Positions 9,543 through 17,541 of a stretch of 64,000 nucleotides of DNA are shown piece after piece. The position numbers and the translations under genes were made by a program. The number at the start of each line of letters is the position of its first letter. Positions within the stretch are counted from its first letter, which is position 1. The DNA lies in NCBI RefSeq assembly GCF_015143595.1, contig NZ_WYEU01000002.1, forward strand, positions 992,001-1,056,000, written 5' to 3'. The DNA is from Sneathiella sp. P13V-1. GTDB lineage: Bacteria; Pseudomonadota; Alphaproteobacteria; Sneathiellales; Sneathiellaceae. The notes below the pieces were generated by a model, which was not told the DNA's origin, made no database searches, and was given only the letters and a program-made list of their open reading frames with translations.

Positions 9543-10067
9543 ATGCAAAAATTATTTAAACTAATTGCAGCGATTGAACATGGAATGATTGCAGTATTTG
9601 CCGGGATTTCCCTGCTGCTCGCTGTAACTGAAATGTTCATGCGTTACTATTTTGCAAGCTACTTGCCTGATTGGACATCGGAAGTTGTGATTTATCTGAT
9701 TACTGCTTCGGTGATGTTGTCAGGTGGACGGTTAGTCTCAGAAAATCGACATGTTAACGCCGATATTTTTCTGCGAATGGTGTCACCGGCAAATCAGAAA
9801 TATCTGGAGATCGCTTTTTGCCTGATCGGCTTGTTTGTTTGCACGGTCATGGTTGGAAAAGGGGTTGGAATTGTTGAGTTTGCCTATCTGCTGGATGAGC
9901 GAAGTGACAGTTCCCTACAATTCCCGGTTTTCATTTACTACGCCTTTGTTCCGATCTCGTTCGGGGTCATGTTTCTACATTATCTGGCACGCTTGATCAC
10001 TTATGTGTTCGCTTATGACGAAACAACAATGGCAACAATAGAGCTAGATCTAGAAAACGCAGATTAA
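9543..10067 (+). CDS. TRAP transporter small permease (DctQ family)
   Basis: A 174-residue integral membrane protein with four predicted hydrophobic segments (around residues 15-35, 50-70, 88-110 and 130-155). The start is the ATG at 9543, six bases after AAAGGA; the in-frame GTG upstream at 9483 would overlap dctP and includes the intercistronic hairpin. The family signature RLVSENRHVNADIFLRMVSP matches the DctQ cytoplasmic loop (G.RhV..D). It joins the large permease to form the Na+-driven channel. Confidence 0.88.
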   Translation: MQKLFKLIAAIEHGMIAVFAGISLLLAVTEMFMRYYFASYLPDWTSEVVIYLITASVMLSGGRLVSENRHVNADIFLRMVSPANQKYLEIAFCLIGLFVCTVMVGKGVGIVEFAYLLDERSDSSLQFPVFIYYAFVPISFGVMFLHYLARLITYVFAYDETTMATIELDLENAD

Positions 10068-10090
10068 TTGCGTACTAGTGGGGTATTACA

Positions 10091-11371
10091 ATGTTTTTTC
10101 CAAGTGTATTTGCTGGGCTGTTCGGACTACTTGCGACGGGAATGCCTATATTCCTGGCGCTTGGGTTCTTGAGCATCCTACTCTTCTGGCATGAAGGAAC
10201 ACCGCTTGTCGGATTGCCGCAGCTAGTTGTTGATCACATGAATTCTATCACCTTCCTGGCCATTCCGTTTTTTGTAATGGCCGCCACATTCATGCAAAAA
10301 GGAGGCATTGCCAAAGCATTGGTTGACTGCTCTTACGCGTGGGTTGGTCATTTTCGAGGTGGTTTAGCGGTTGTGTGCGTTGTTGCCACAGCTATTTTTG
10401 CAGCCATCTGTGGGTCTTCCGTTGCGACAGCCATGGCCATGGGAACAATTCTTGTCCCGGCGATGATGGCCAACCGGTATGAGCGAAAATTTGCCACCGG
10501 TATTGTTGGCTCTTCTGGGACTCTTGGTATTCTTATTCCACCCAGCATGGCCTTTATTGTTTATGCCATCATTGCCGAACAATCAGTTCCGAGACTGTTT
10601 CTCGCGGGTGTCATCCCAGGCCTTATCCAGGCGGCCTTGTTTATCGGCTGGAGCATGTACTACACCAGTAAGAATAACTATGAAGTTGGTAAACGCCTTC
10701 CTGCGAAAGAGTTTCTGAATACAAACCTGAAGGCACTCCCTGCTCTGTCTCTACCGGTCATCGTTCTGGGTGGTATCTATGGAGGTGTGGTTACTGTTAC
10801 CGAAGCAGCGGCATTATCCGCGCTTGTGGCCATCCTGATAAGCGTGTTTGTTTATAAAGGCTGCGCTGTTGATGAAATAGTCCCTACGATGGTCGAAGCG
10901 ATCAAACGTGCGGGATCCATTGTCTTTATTATCATGATGGCACTGGCGTTTGGACACTGGATTACAGGTTCCGGCTTTACCCATACCCTTACAAATATGG
11001 TAATCGAACATGATATTTCAGGATGGCAATTCCTGTTATTTATCAACTTATTGATGATTTTTCTTGGGATGTTCCTTGAGAATTTCGCTGTCCTGCTGGT
11101 TGTTGTCCCGCTTGTACTACCATTGTTGGAGCCACTTGGCATCGACCCTGTCCATTTTGCTGTGGTAGTAACTGTTAATCTGGAGCTTGGCCTTTTAACG
11201 CCACCGGTTGGTCTCAACCTCTTTGTTCTAACCTCCATCACAAAAGCACCCATTAAAGAGGTTATACAAGGAACCCTACCCTTCATCATATTGATGGTCA
11301 TTTTCCTGATGCTTGTTACTTACATTCCGGAGATTTCCCTCTGGTTGCCGAACCTCGTATACGGCAGCTAA
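10091..11371 (+). CDS. TRAP transporter large permease (DctM family)
   Basis: A 426-residue, 12-segment membrane protein that carries out Na+-coupled translocation. The typical N-terminus (GLLATGMPIFLALGFLSILL), FLAIPFFVMAATFMQKGGIA, AAICGSSVATAMAMGTILVP, GILIPPSMAFIVYAIIAEQS and the C-terminal LGLLTPPVGLNLFVLTSI are all DctM signatures. It completes the dctP-dctQ-dctM set of the operon that starts at 5832. An intrinsic terminator follows 14 bases after the stop codon. Confidence 0.92.
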   Translation: MFFPSVFAGLFGLLATGMPIFLALGFLSILLFWHEGTPLVGLPQLVVDHMNSITFLAIPFFVMAATFMQKGGIAKALVDCSYAWVGHFRGGLAVVCVVATAIFAAICGSSVATAMAMGTILVPAMMANRYERKFATGIVGSSGTLGILIPPSMAFIVYAIIAEQSVPRLFLAGVIPGLIQAALFIGWSMYYTSKNNYEVGKRLPAKEFLNTNLKALPALSLPVIVLGGIYGGVVTVTEAAALSALVAILISVFVYKGCAVDEIVPTMVEAIKRAGSIVFIIMMALAFGHWITGSGFTHTLTNMVIEHDISGWQFLLFINLLMIFLGMFLENFAVLLVVVPLVLPLLEPLGIDPVHFAVVVTVNLELGLLTPPVGLNLFVLTSITKAPIKEVIQGTLPFIILMVIFLMLVTYIPEISLWLPNLVYGS

Positions 11372-11384
11372 CCTTCCTCCCTGT

Positions 11385-11420
11385 TGGTCGCGCTTCTGTT
11401 TGGGCGCGGCCATTTTTTTG
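11385..11420 (+). terminator. Terminator of the 5832-11371 operon
   Basis: 9-bp stem TGGTCGCGC / GCGCGGCCA (one G-U pair), ten-base loop, then seven T. Confidence 0.85.
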
Positions 11421-11545
11421 AAACATACCCGTTTCCATACAACTGAATGTAAAGTTAAACCAAAATACAACTTTAAATTGTTTGCAAAACTATAAAACAC
11501 CACATGCGTGCTCTATTTCCAACTTACGCACGCGAGGTGTTTTCT

Positions 11546-12493
11546 ATGACAAACCGTAATGTTCTCGTCATCGGTGGTGGCGTTGGCCCAGAAGCCGGTA
11601 CTATGTTCCATCAAAAAATTATAAAAATGACTGACAATCAAGGCCGAGGTGATCAAGGTCATGCCAATGTCATTCATGCGTCTTTTTCACAAGGTGTTGG
11701 GGATCGAACGAAATTTCTATTAAGACCCCTCGCGGAGGTCACTCCACCTAATCCCGGGCAACAAATGGCATATGTCGTTAATAGTGCTATTAGTGGTTAT
11801 AGTCGCTTAGATGGAGATTTTATTGTTGGCGTTCCATGTAACACCTTCCATTCTGAAGAAATATTTACTCATTTTAAGGGCGCGATCCAAGCCCCTCGAA
11901 CACATCCTTTAAACATGATTGAATTAACTTCAGCTTACATAGGCAGACGTTTTGAAGGCAAAAAAATAATACTGCTTTCAACAAAAGGCACCAAGGATAC
12001 TAACGTGTATTCAAGTCAGAAGTTTGCTGGAATAATTACATGCGGTCCAGAGCAACAAGAGAAAATTACTGACGCTATCTACAACAAAGAGGTAGGTATC
12101 AAAGGAAACAATCCAAACTATTTACACTCCGCGAACATGTTTGAAAGCATAGTGAGAGAAATTGTAGGTGATCAAAGAAAAGAAGACTTTTGCGTTATTA
12201 TGGGCTGCACGGAAATTCCTATCGCGTATGACAAACTTATGCGCCAAGCTAAACCATTGAAACCGGAACAAGAAGAAAAACAGCCTCAAGCTCAGGCAGC
12301 AGTACCGGCGCCAATAAGACCCCACGTAGCAGCCACTTTTCTGCCACCTGAAAACTATATTGACCCGATGAATATCCTTGCCGCAAATATGGTCATCGCT
12401 GGTGGCTATGTGCTCAAAGAAGAATACGACCGATTTAGAATCGTATCCCCTGTTCCAGCACCAAGTGTTGGGCTCTTGCTCTCTAAACTATAA
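11546..12493 (+). CDS. Aspartate/glutamate racemase family protein with C-terminal linker insertion
   Basis: A 315-residue protein of the cofactor-independent Asp/Glu racemase fold. The N-terminus has LVIGGGVGPEAGT, the aspartate-racemase G.GP.A loop. The two catalytic cysteines are visible at Cys98 (GVPCNTFHS) and Cys221 (MGCTEIPIAY). The start is the ATG at 11546, eight bases after GAGG; an in-frame ATG lies at 11504 without a good ribosome site. Unusual is a run rich in Gln, Ala, Pro and Glu at about residues 231-265, between the second cysteine and the last helix pair (IDPMNILAANMVIAGGY). The gene stands alone between a terminator and the 12607 gene. D-aspartate or D-glutamate formation is possible, but members of this fold also act on other substrates. 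Confidence 0.8.
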   Translation: MTNRNVLVIGGGVGPEAGTMFHQKIIKMTDNQGRGDQGHANVIHASFSQGVGDRTKFLLRPLAEVTPPNPGQQMAYVVNSAISGYSRLDGDFIVGVPCNTFHSEEIFTHFKGAIQAPRTHPLNMIELTSAYIGRRFEGKKIILLSTKGTKDTNVYSSQKFAGIITCGPEQQEKITDAIYNKEVGIKGNNPNYLHSANMFESIVREIVGDQRKEDFCVIMGCTEIPIAYDKLMRQAKPLKPEQEEKQPQAQAAVPAPIRPHVAATFLPPENYIDPMNILAANMVIAGGYVLKEEYDRFRIVSPVPAPSVGLLLSKL

Positions 12494-12563
12494 CCTGCAC
12501 TAGTTTATTTGGATCCCACATTACCTGAAGAATCAAAATATTCACAACTGACCAGCCTGCAAC

Positions 12564-12601
12564 GCTCCTATTCCATTGCAAATTCCTCAAGGAATAGGAG
12601 C
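12564..12601 (+). promoter_or_regulatory. Hairpin that pairs with the ribosome-binding site of the 12607 gene
   Basis: Perfect 11-bp inverted repeat GCTCCTATTCC / GGAATAGGAGC with a 16-base loop. The 3' arm contains the Shine-Dalgarno AGGAG (12596-12600), six bases before the ATG. In the folded mRNA the ribosome site would be masked, so translation may depend on a protein, small RNA, temperature or upstream events. The structure is seen; the regulation is inferred. Confidence 0.6.
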
Positions 12602-12606
12602 TACCA

Positions 12607-13374
12607 ATGCCACGTCTAACTTTGATCCAGTTATTTAGAATTTATCAGAATCACGATGCCCTTCCAATTGAGGCGCTAATCGCTGAGCTCTCACGGGGGC
12701 GCTCTCCCGGCACCATCCTGATTGATTTACTGAATATGAGGGTCGATAACGCAGTGGATGACGGTGGTGATCCGTTGAGTGATATCGATGGCCTTCCCTC
12801 TTTGTTTGCACTTGGTGTTTCACATATTGAAGCAAAGGTGGCGCAAAATAAATGGCGACTCATTGCAGCTGTCCTGTCGGGTATTAATGTCTGGCTGACC
12901 CGGTGCGCCTCTTGTTCTAATAACGTTATTTTCAACAGCTACTTACAAAATGTAATAAGAGATCTTCGTGACGACTCGTCTGATGAAGAAGATGACGGTG
13001 GTGTTCCTGACAATGCCTTTCTACACAACCTTGATCTTGATTATCTGGAAAACCTGAGAAATCAGATGCAGATCCTCTCACACGGCATAGCCATCACCGA
13101 TCTGGACGCCAACTTGCTCGGAAATCTCACTGAGCAACTTCGAATGGCTATTCTATCCATAAATGCCCTAAGAGACAGATTGACGATGTTGATTTCGGTG
13201 CAGGCGGCGCGTATCCAAAATGACTTCCCTCCAATGACCAGCAGCCCGGCGCTAGATGCCCATATCTGGAGTTTCATTATGGATGATGAGCTGGCAATGG
13301 AACATCTCACGCCAACTCAAGCAGGGCCTGCCCCCGCAAATCAAAATGAGGAAGAAGAAAAGAAAGAACAGTAA
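12607..13374 (+). CDS. Uncharacterised protein, paralogue A (PTQAGPAP-tailed)
   Basis: A 255-residue protein of no family I recognise. It has no signal peptide and is predicted mostly helical, with an acidic loop at about residues 118-135 (DDSSDEEDDGG) and a charged tail. It is related to the 15430 gene: both carry an SPG.IL motif in a helix near residues 30-45, then a DDGG/NDGG turn, G(I)(N/I).WL...C near residues 92-102, a conserved region of long helices, and a tail PTQAGPAP followed by Glu/Lys-rich residues. The tail follows a flexible stretch and may be a docking or sorting signal. An RTX gene lies between the two paralogues. AGGAG precedes the ATG but is part of a hairpin. Confidence 0.7.
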   Translation: MPRLTLIQLFRIYQNHDALPIEALIAELSRGRSPGTILIDLLNMRVDNAVDDGGDPLSDIDGLPSLFALGVSHIEAKVAQNKWRLIAAVLSGINVWLTRCASCSNNVIFNSYLQNVIRDLRDDSSDEEDDGGVPDNAFLHNLDLDYLENLRNQMQILSHGIAITDLDANLLGNLTEQLRMAILSINALRDRLTMLISVQAARIQNDFPPMTSSPALDAHIWSFIMDDELAMEHLTPTQAGPAPANQNEEEEKKEQ

Positions 13375-13387
13375 CCCTTGCTGTTAT

Positions 13388-13408
13388 TGGGGGCGACTAT
13401 TGCCCCCA
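13388..13408 (+). terminator. Hairpin after paralogue A gene (weak terminator)
   Basis: 7-bp GC-rich stem TGGGGGC / GCCCCCA with a seven-base loop, 13 bases after the stop codon. There is no T-tract, so it may act as an mRNA 3' end stabiliser rather than an intrinsic terminator. Confidence 0.4.
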
Positions 13409-13509
13409 CCGGCTGGCTGAATAGTCCAAGGCTTCCTTTACATCCATCTGACGGGTTCAAAAGAAATGGTCTACCTCTATTAAGATTGCACTGCATCTTT
13501 TCTAACAGT

Positions 13510-14622
13510 TTAGATTTCGATTTTTTCAACGCCATCGAAAGTGAGCGTAGCATCACCATCTAATGTAATTGTTCCCGCTGCGTCATCAGAGAGGACAAGT
13601 TCTCCGTCCGAGACAGACTGTACAGATCCGGATGTTAGTTCCAACCAATCTCCAACGTCCCCTGACGGTGCCCCATCAGTTAAAACAATGGTGTCCGCCC
13701 ATCCCCCATCATCACCTCCGATGAAGGTGTCGTGGCCATCAGAACTGCCAAAATGAAAAATGTCATCTCCAGCACCCCCGACCGCATAATCATCTCCTGC
13801 CTCACCCAGGAAGACATCATTTCCGTCCCCTCCTTCCAACGTGTCGTTCCCGATACCGCCTGAAAGCGTATCATCGCCTGAGGTTCCAATCACCTCATCA
13901 TCGTGACGATCTGAGATACTAAGAGTCTCACTTTTTGAGGTAGATTTCAGGGCTCCATTAATTGCATTTGCCGAAATGGCAATTTCTTTTTCCGACCCAT
14001 TTTTTGGAGAAACATCTATATATATTTTATCTTGATCCCCACCAGATTGTGGATCATCCGAAGCCTCTTGCTCATCATTTTTATTGTTATCGGCACCGGC
14101 ACCTCTTCCGTTCCCCTTCCCGTTACTTAAAGATTGGAAAACTTCTTGATCTGCATTGTTTGTCTGATCTGCCGGTTCATTGAGTTTTTCACCAACATTG
14201 GGTTCAACAGAATCTCCAAGTTGATCCTCGGCTTCATCAGAGTTGGCAGTTTCCTCGAAACTGGTCTCCGTGCCCACCTGTAAATCTGATTGCGCTTGTT
14301 GAGTTTCTGCTGGCTCTTCAAAAGCTCCCTTTTCTACTCTATCTGGCAAGGACAACGGTTCGGTATCCTCAACTGCTTCGAATATGTCTTCTATTTCTGT
14401 TTCACTTTCTTTTTCCGTTAAAAACTCATTCTGAGTTTCCTCGAGAGGAAGCGGAACATCATCTAGAACCTCATTCGCTTGATAAGTTACGCCTGAATCT
14501 GACGCACTTTCCAATGTGTTGGGAATTTTGCTTGGATTGTCTCTCGATACTTGTTCAGTTTGAAAGTGATGGGCTTGACTTACAAAATCGTCTGCTACCC
14601 TTTCACCGTCTGCTTTGGACAC
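13510..14622 (-). CDS. RTX (haemolysin-type calcium-binding repeat) protein, C-terminal part
   Basis: A 370-codon frame starting at GTG 14622. Residues 1-230 are acidic, low complexity (Glu, Asp, Ser, Gln, Asn). Then come RTX nonapeptides (GTSGDDTLSGGIGNDTLEGG, GNDVFLGEAGDDYAVGG, GDDIFHFG) and a beta-rich end (ITLDGDATLTFDGVEKIEI) of the kind recognised by type I secretion. The frame is the same as that of the 121-codon frame at 14635-15000; a single TAA (14635-14637) and four further codons separate them. No Shine-Dalgarno stands before the GTG. It is therefore either the 3' part of one gene with a nonsense codon or a separately initiated gene. No type I exporter gene is in the window. Confidence 0.7.
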   Translation of the reverse strand: MSKADGERVADDFVSQAHHFQTEQVSRDNPSKIPNTLESASDSGVTYQANEVLDDVPLPLEETQNEFLTEKESETEIEDIFEAVEDTEPLSLPDRVEKGAFEEPAETQQAQSDLQVGTETSFEETANSDEAEDQLGDSVEPNVGEKLNEPADQTNNADQEVFQSLSNGKGNGRGAGADNNKNDEQEASDDPQSGGDQDKIYIDVSPKNGSEKEIAISANAINGALKSTSKSETLSISDRHDDEVIGTSGDDTLSGGIGNDTLEGGDGNDVFLGEAGDDYAVGGAGDDIFHFGSSDGHDTFIGGDDGGWADTIVLTDGAPSGDVGDWLELTSGSVQSVSDGELVLSDDAAGTITLDGDATLTFDGVEKIEI

Positions 14623-14634
14623 TCGTATTTCAGC

Positions 14635-15000
14635 TTAATTGTTTTCCCTGCGGTCCAGAAAATTGTCATCGTCAAAGTCAGCTTCAAAAACTAAATGATC
14701 TTGGCTTGAAAATGCTGAACTCTCTTTATCGATGTTGTGTGGGTTTTGGAAATGCTCTTCAGCAAGACGCTGGTCAATTAAGAACTGGCTACCAAATTCG
14801 GTATTTTCCACCGAATTTTCATAATTATCTTTACTGCCAGTATGCAAGTTTGAGAGGGAGAAATCTGTAGTTGAAGCCTGAGAAATGTTACCATTCTCCT
14901 CATTTCCTTCTAATACCGTTTTATCTTGGCCATCTCGACTAAATGCAAGAATTTCAATGTCTAGAGGTTGCTCCCCTTTAGGAGTTTTTTCATCGCTCAT
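14635..15000 (-). CDS. N-terminal segment of the RTX protein, ended by an in-frame TAA
   Basis: A 121-residue acidic, Ser/Asn/Asp-rich protein without a signal peptide (MSDEKTPKGEQPLDIEILAF...), ending in FLDRRENN-stop. It is in frame with the RTX part at 13510-14622, and its composition (acidic, Ser/Gln-rich) continues smoothly across the stop, so together they would make one protein of about 496 residues. AGGTG lies about ten bases before the ATG. The simplest reading is a gene interrupted by a single nonsense codon (for example CAA to TAA). Stop read-through or a true two-gene arrangement cannot be excluded from sequence alone. Confidence 0.55.
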   Translation of the reverse strand: MSDEKTPKGEQPLDIEILAFSRDGQDKTVLEGNEENGNISQASTTDFSLSNLHTGSKDNYENSVENTEFGSQFLIDQRLAEEHFQNPHNIDKESSAFSSQDHLVFEADFDDDNFLDRRENN

Positions 15001-15429
15001 ACCAACACCTAGCCCTTAATAACATTAAGTCCATCAAGCTCCACCCTTGCTAGAGTGAGAATATTATTGATATGCTAATTAAATATAGTTTAAAAAATAT
15101 ATAAAACTTTACCGTTTAAACCATTTCATTAATGTCAATCTTATCTCGTTCAGGTTAGCGAAACCCGCTTTGTTCTCTTTAAAAGCTACTTGATCAACAA
15201 ATAAATGCCTGAACTTGCCTGATAATCAGCCAGCAAAATTTGCGTTTAATTCAATTCTTAATAGCGAAAACGTTTACTCCTGTATTTCTATGGGTTTAAG
15301 AAACAAAACCTGGCTCATTTCACCGACCATCGTCTGCAAATTTATTTCAGTATCATTCCACTCTCGGTAAACGTGCATATCTAATAGTCATTCAAGAAAT
15401 TCTATTTTTAAGTGAAATTGGAATTAATT
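15001..15429. other. AT-rich intergenic region between divergent genes
   Basis: 429 bases without a convincing gene. It is strongly AT-rich around 15060-15125 and must hold the promoters of the RTX gene (leftward) and of paralogue B (rightward). I see no clear operator, hairpin or RNA gene in it. Confidence 0.6.
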
Positions 15430-16179
15430 ATGCTTCTCACTATCAAAGATATTAGAAATGCCCTCAAAGGCCCGGCAAGACCCCCAATGCAACATGTCGT
15501 TCAACACCTGGCGAATGGGGCCTCACCAGGAGACACCATACTTAGGATCCTCGCATACGGAGCGGAAAACACAGACGCAGAAAATGATGGTGGCCCTGCT
15601 TCAAATGAAGAATTTCCTTCAGGATCACCTGTTCTTTTAAGAAGTGATGCGGCTTACAATGTTATCATTGGGATGAATGCCGAATATTATGTGCAAGATA
15701 TTCTGAACGGAATAATCCTATGGTTGGATCATTGTAATAGTTTGTCTGATGACGAGTTATTCAGACGCTTTATGATGAATTTTCAAGAAAACCCCACCGT
15801 TGAAGGGAACGACCTCAATAGATATGCAAATTTAAACATTCAATATCTTACTTTTCTGGGATCACATCTAAACAAAGTTTCCGGAATTATACGTTGTATT
15901 TATGGAGGGAACCTGCCAGATGTAGGCATTGGGGAGCGATTAAAAACTGCTCTGCGGAAGACGACCGTTCTACATCAAAAACTTATGATGGTTTTGTACC
16001 GAAATGCCAATGCAAATATAGGGTTAGAGCAAAGAACTAATCTGCCAAGAGATCTTCTACAACTCATCCTTGAGTATGGCGGTTACGATCAATTAGCTGG
16101 CCAGTTACCTGTACCACCTCAACCACCAACACAGGCTGGTCCTGCTCCTTCTTCTCATGAGGAAAAAAGAGAAAACTAG
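15430..16179 (+). CDS. Uncharacterised protein, paralogue B (PTQAGPAP-tailed)
   Basis: A 249-residue helical protein, second member of the pair with the 12607 gene. Shared features are the SPGDTILRIL helix, NDGGPA turn, GIILWLDHCNS segment, the long C-terminal helices (LKTALRKTTVLHQKLMMV against LRMAILSINALRDRLTML in A) and the tail PPTQAGPAPSSHEEK. Overall identity is low, so this is an old duplication or two members of a wider family. I chose the ATG at 15430 (GGAA six bases before); an in-frame GTG at 15412 would add six residues that paralogue A lacks. No signal peptide. The function is unknown; linkage to an RTX gene suggests a surface, defence or competition role but does not show it. 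Confidence 0.7.
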   Translation: MLLTIKDIRNALKGPARPPMQHVVQHLANGASPGDTILRILAYGAENTDAENDGGPASNEEFPSGSPVLLRSDAAYNVIIGMNAEYYVQDILNGIILWLDHCNSLSDDELFRRFMMNFQENPTVEGNDLNRYANLNIQYLTFLGSHLNKVSGIIRCIYGGNLPDVGIGERLKTALRKTTVLHQKLMMVLYRNANANIGLEQRTNLPRDLLQLILEYGGYDQLAGQLPVPPQPPTQAGPAPSSHEEKREN

Positions 16180-16193
16180 ACCATATAAACACA

Positions 16194-16230
16194 GTAGCCA
16201 TTAGCCAAAATACTCCTGATGGCTACTTCA
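16194..16230 (+). terminator. Hairpin between paralogue B and the anti-sigma gene
   Basis: 8-bp stem GTAGCCAT / ATGGCTAC with a 17-base loop followed by a weak T/A-rich stretch, between convergent genes. It may end both transcripts. Confidence 0.5.
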
Positions 16231-16236
16231 CTATAT

Positions 16237-16908
16237 TTACAGAAGGCGTGACATCTCACCATTGATCGTCGTTTTCAGCCGGTACCAGCGTCCCTGCTGC
16301 TCCCGACAAGCTATGCCTTGCCGAATTTCAAAACTTCCATCTTGTTCAATACGTTCTTCAAACTCGCGGCACCAATGGCCAGAGGCACTTTTATAGGTTT
16401 TTACCGGCTTAAACTCGAATGAGATTTGAGTAATCGGATCGTTATAAAGAAGAGCATGTCCGCTGGAGCGCCCTTCCAATGCCTGCTGGAACATACTTGC
16501 GAGCATTGCATTGGAAGATACGCGAGCCTGCTGGATTTCCTGCCGAAGATTATTGGTATGATAGTCAAAAGCGAAAAAAGCTATCACACCACTGAATAGC
16601 ACTGAAACCAATGATGCTGCGATTGCAGACCGCCAATGATTTGCGAAAGGTTGCGCCTTCTTTCTCTTCTCAAAGCCGGAATGGATGGTGGAAACATGAG
16701 TAAGAGGCACAGGTTGGTCCAGCATCTCGCCAAATTCAAGCGCAGCTAACTCATCAGCTTTTTCTATTTGGCTAAGTTTTTCTTTCAACTGATCCTGCTC
16801 TGAAAGGTCAGCTTCAATCTGCTTTCTTTCTTCACCGGTCAGCTCACCATCTTTGAATTTAGACAGTTTTTCGAATAACTCTTTATCATCCATCATATTC
16901 ACCATCAT
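16237..16908 (-). CDS. Membrane anti-sigma factor with CR...ACR...W sensor-like domain
   Basis: A 223-residue single-pass protein. The N-terminal cytoplasmic part (MDDKELFEKLSKFKDGELTG..., about 1-65) has the RseA/zinc-finger-less anti-sigma pattern of short helices with a DGEL turn. A transmembrane helix follows at about residues 92-112. The extracytoplasmic end (about 160-215) reads KPVKTYKSASGHWCREF then IACREQQGRW. This is the CRxF..ACR..G.W pattern of the 17-kDa surface-antigen family and is closely matched by the lipoprotein gene at 18027. The start overlaps the sigma gene stop as ATGA, so the pair is translationally coupled. It should hold the sigma factor at the membrane until a signal reaches the outer domain. 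Confidence 0.82.
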   Translation of the reverse strand: MMVNMMDDKELFEKLSKFKDGELTGEERKQIEADLSEQDQLKEKLSQIEKADELAALEFGEMLDQPVPLTHVSTIHSGFEKRKKAQPFANHWRSAIAASLVSVLFSGVIAFFAFDYHTNNLRQEIQQARVSSNAMLASMFQQALEGRSSGHALLYNDPITQISFEFKPVKTYKSASGHWCREFEERIEQDGSFEIRQGIACREQQGRWYRLKTTINGEMSRLL

Positions 16909-17387
16909 CTCATCTCTGAAAGATTTTGTCTGGCTCGGGCCAGACGGCTGGTCAATGTTCCAATAGGTATTTCCAAAATCTCTGCGGCTTCCTGATAACC
17001 ATATCCTTCAACCGCAACAAGAAGCAGTGCCGTTTTCTGATCGGAAGGTAGAGATTGCACACCTTTATCCACCTGTTTTAATTCGCTTTTTTGAATAACA
17101 GCATCTTCTCCATCTACGCTATTATCCTGCATAAACTCTTTCTCTTCGATAAAAGCAGACTTTACCTTCCGGTGCCGCACTGTATTGAGCCAGGTATTTT
17201 GGGCGATCCGAAATAGCCAACTATCCAAACGACTTCCAACTTGCCATTTATCAAGGTTCTCAATGGCTTTCAGATACGTAGTTTGAACCAGATCATCGGC
17301 ATCTGCGTCATGCCCAGTGAGGGTCAACGCAAAACGACGCAACCGGGGTATATACCCGATCATCTGTTCACGTATCTGATCTTCCAC
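16905..17387 (-). CDS. ECF (sigma-70 family) RNA polymerase sigma factor
   Basis: A 160-residue group 4 sigma factor. Region 2 is seen at IPRLRRFALTLTGHDADADDLVQTTYLKA and WLFRIAQNTWLNTVRHRK. Region 4 is seen at SLPSDQKTALLLVAVEGYGYQEAAEILEIPIGTLTSRLARARQ (helix-turn-helix). I chose the GTG at 17387, five bases after AGGGGG. The longer frame to the ATG at 17447 overlaps the putative -35 element at 17439-17444 and adds residues the family lacks. Overlap with the anti-sigma gene shows a regulatory pair. The predicted promoter GGAATA-N16-GTTTTC in front of it resembles those of the two Gly/Asp-repeat genes, which indicates autoregulation. Confidence 0.9.
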   Translation of the reverse strand: MEDQIREQMIGYIPRLRRFALTLTGHDADADDLVQTTYLKAIENLDKWQVGSRLDSWLFRIAQNTWLNTVRHRKVKSAFIEEKEFMQDNSVDGEDAVIQKSELKQVDKGVQSLPSDQKTALLLVAVEGYGYQEAAEILEIPIGTLTSRLARARQNLSEMR

Positions 17388-17416
17388 ATATACCCCCTTA
17401 ACGGCACTTACATTGA

Positions 17417-17444
17417 GAAAACACCTGACAAGGAAAAATATTCC
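17417..17444 (-). promoter_or_regulatory. Putative ECF promoter of the sigma/anti-sigma operon
   Basis: On the minus strand GGAATA (17444-17439), 16-base spacer, GTTTTC (17422-17417), about 30 bases before the GTG start. It matches the pattern seen at 17476 and 19049. GGAA-type -35 and GTC-type -10 elements are usual for ECF sigma factors; assignment to this sigma factor is inference. Confidence 0.55.
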
Positions 17445-17475
17445 CAAAAAAAATTAAAAAATTTAACATTCCAAT

Positions 17476-17503
17476 GGATGAGAATAAGATCATAAGTGTT
17501 GTC
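17476..17503 (+). promoter_or_regulatory. Putative ECF promoter of the 17542-19041 operon
   Basis: GGATGA, 16-base spacer, GTTGTC; the GTGTTGTC octamer is shared with the promoter at 19049-19076. It lies 38 bases before the ATG at 17542. Confidence 0.55.
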
Positions 17504-17541
17504 TGACTATAGCGGTAACCAAAACCACAGTGGATTGTTAC

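Noticed and set aside
12591-12624. GGAATA-N16-CGTCTA resembling an ECF promoter
   Set aside because: It spans the start codon of the 12607 gene and would start transcription inside it; GGAATA is explained by the hairpin arm.
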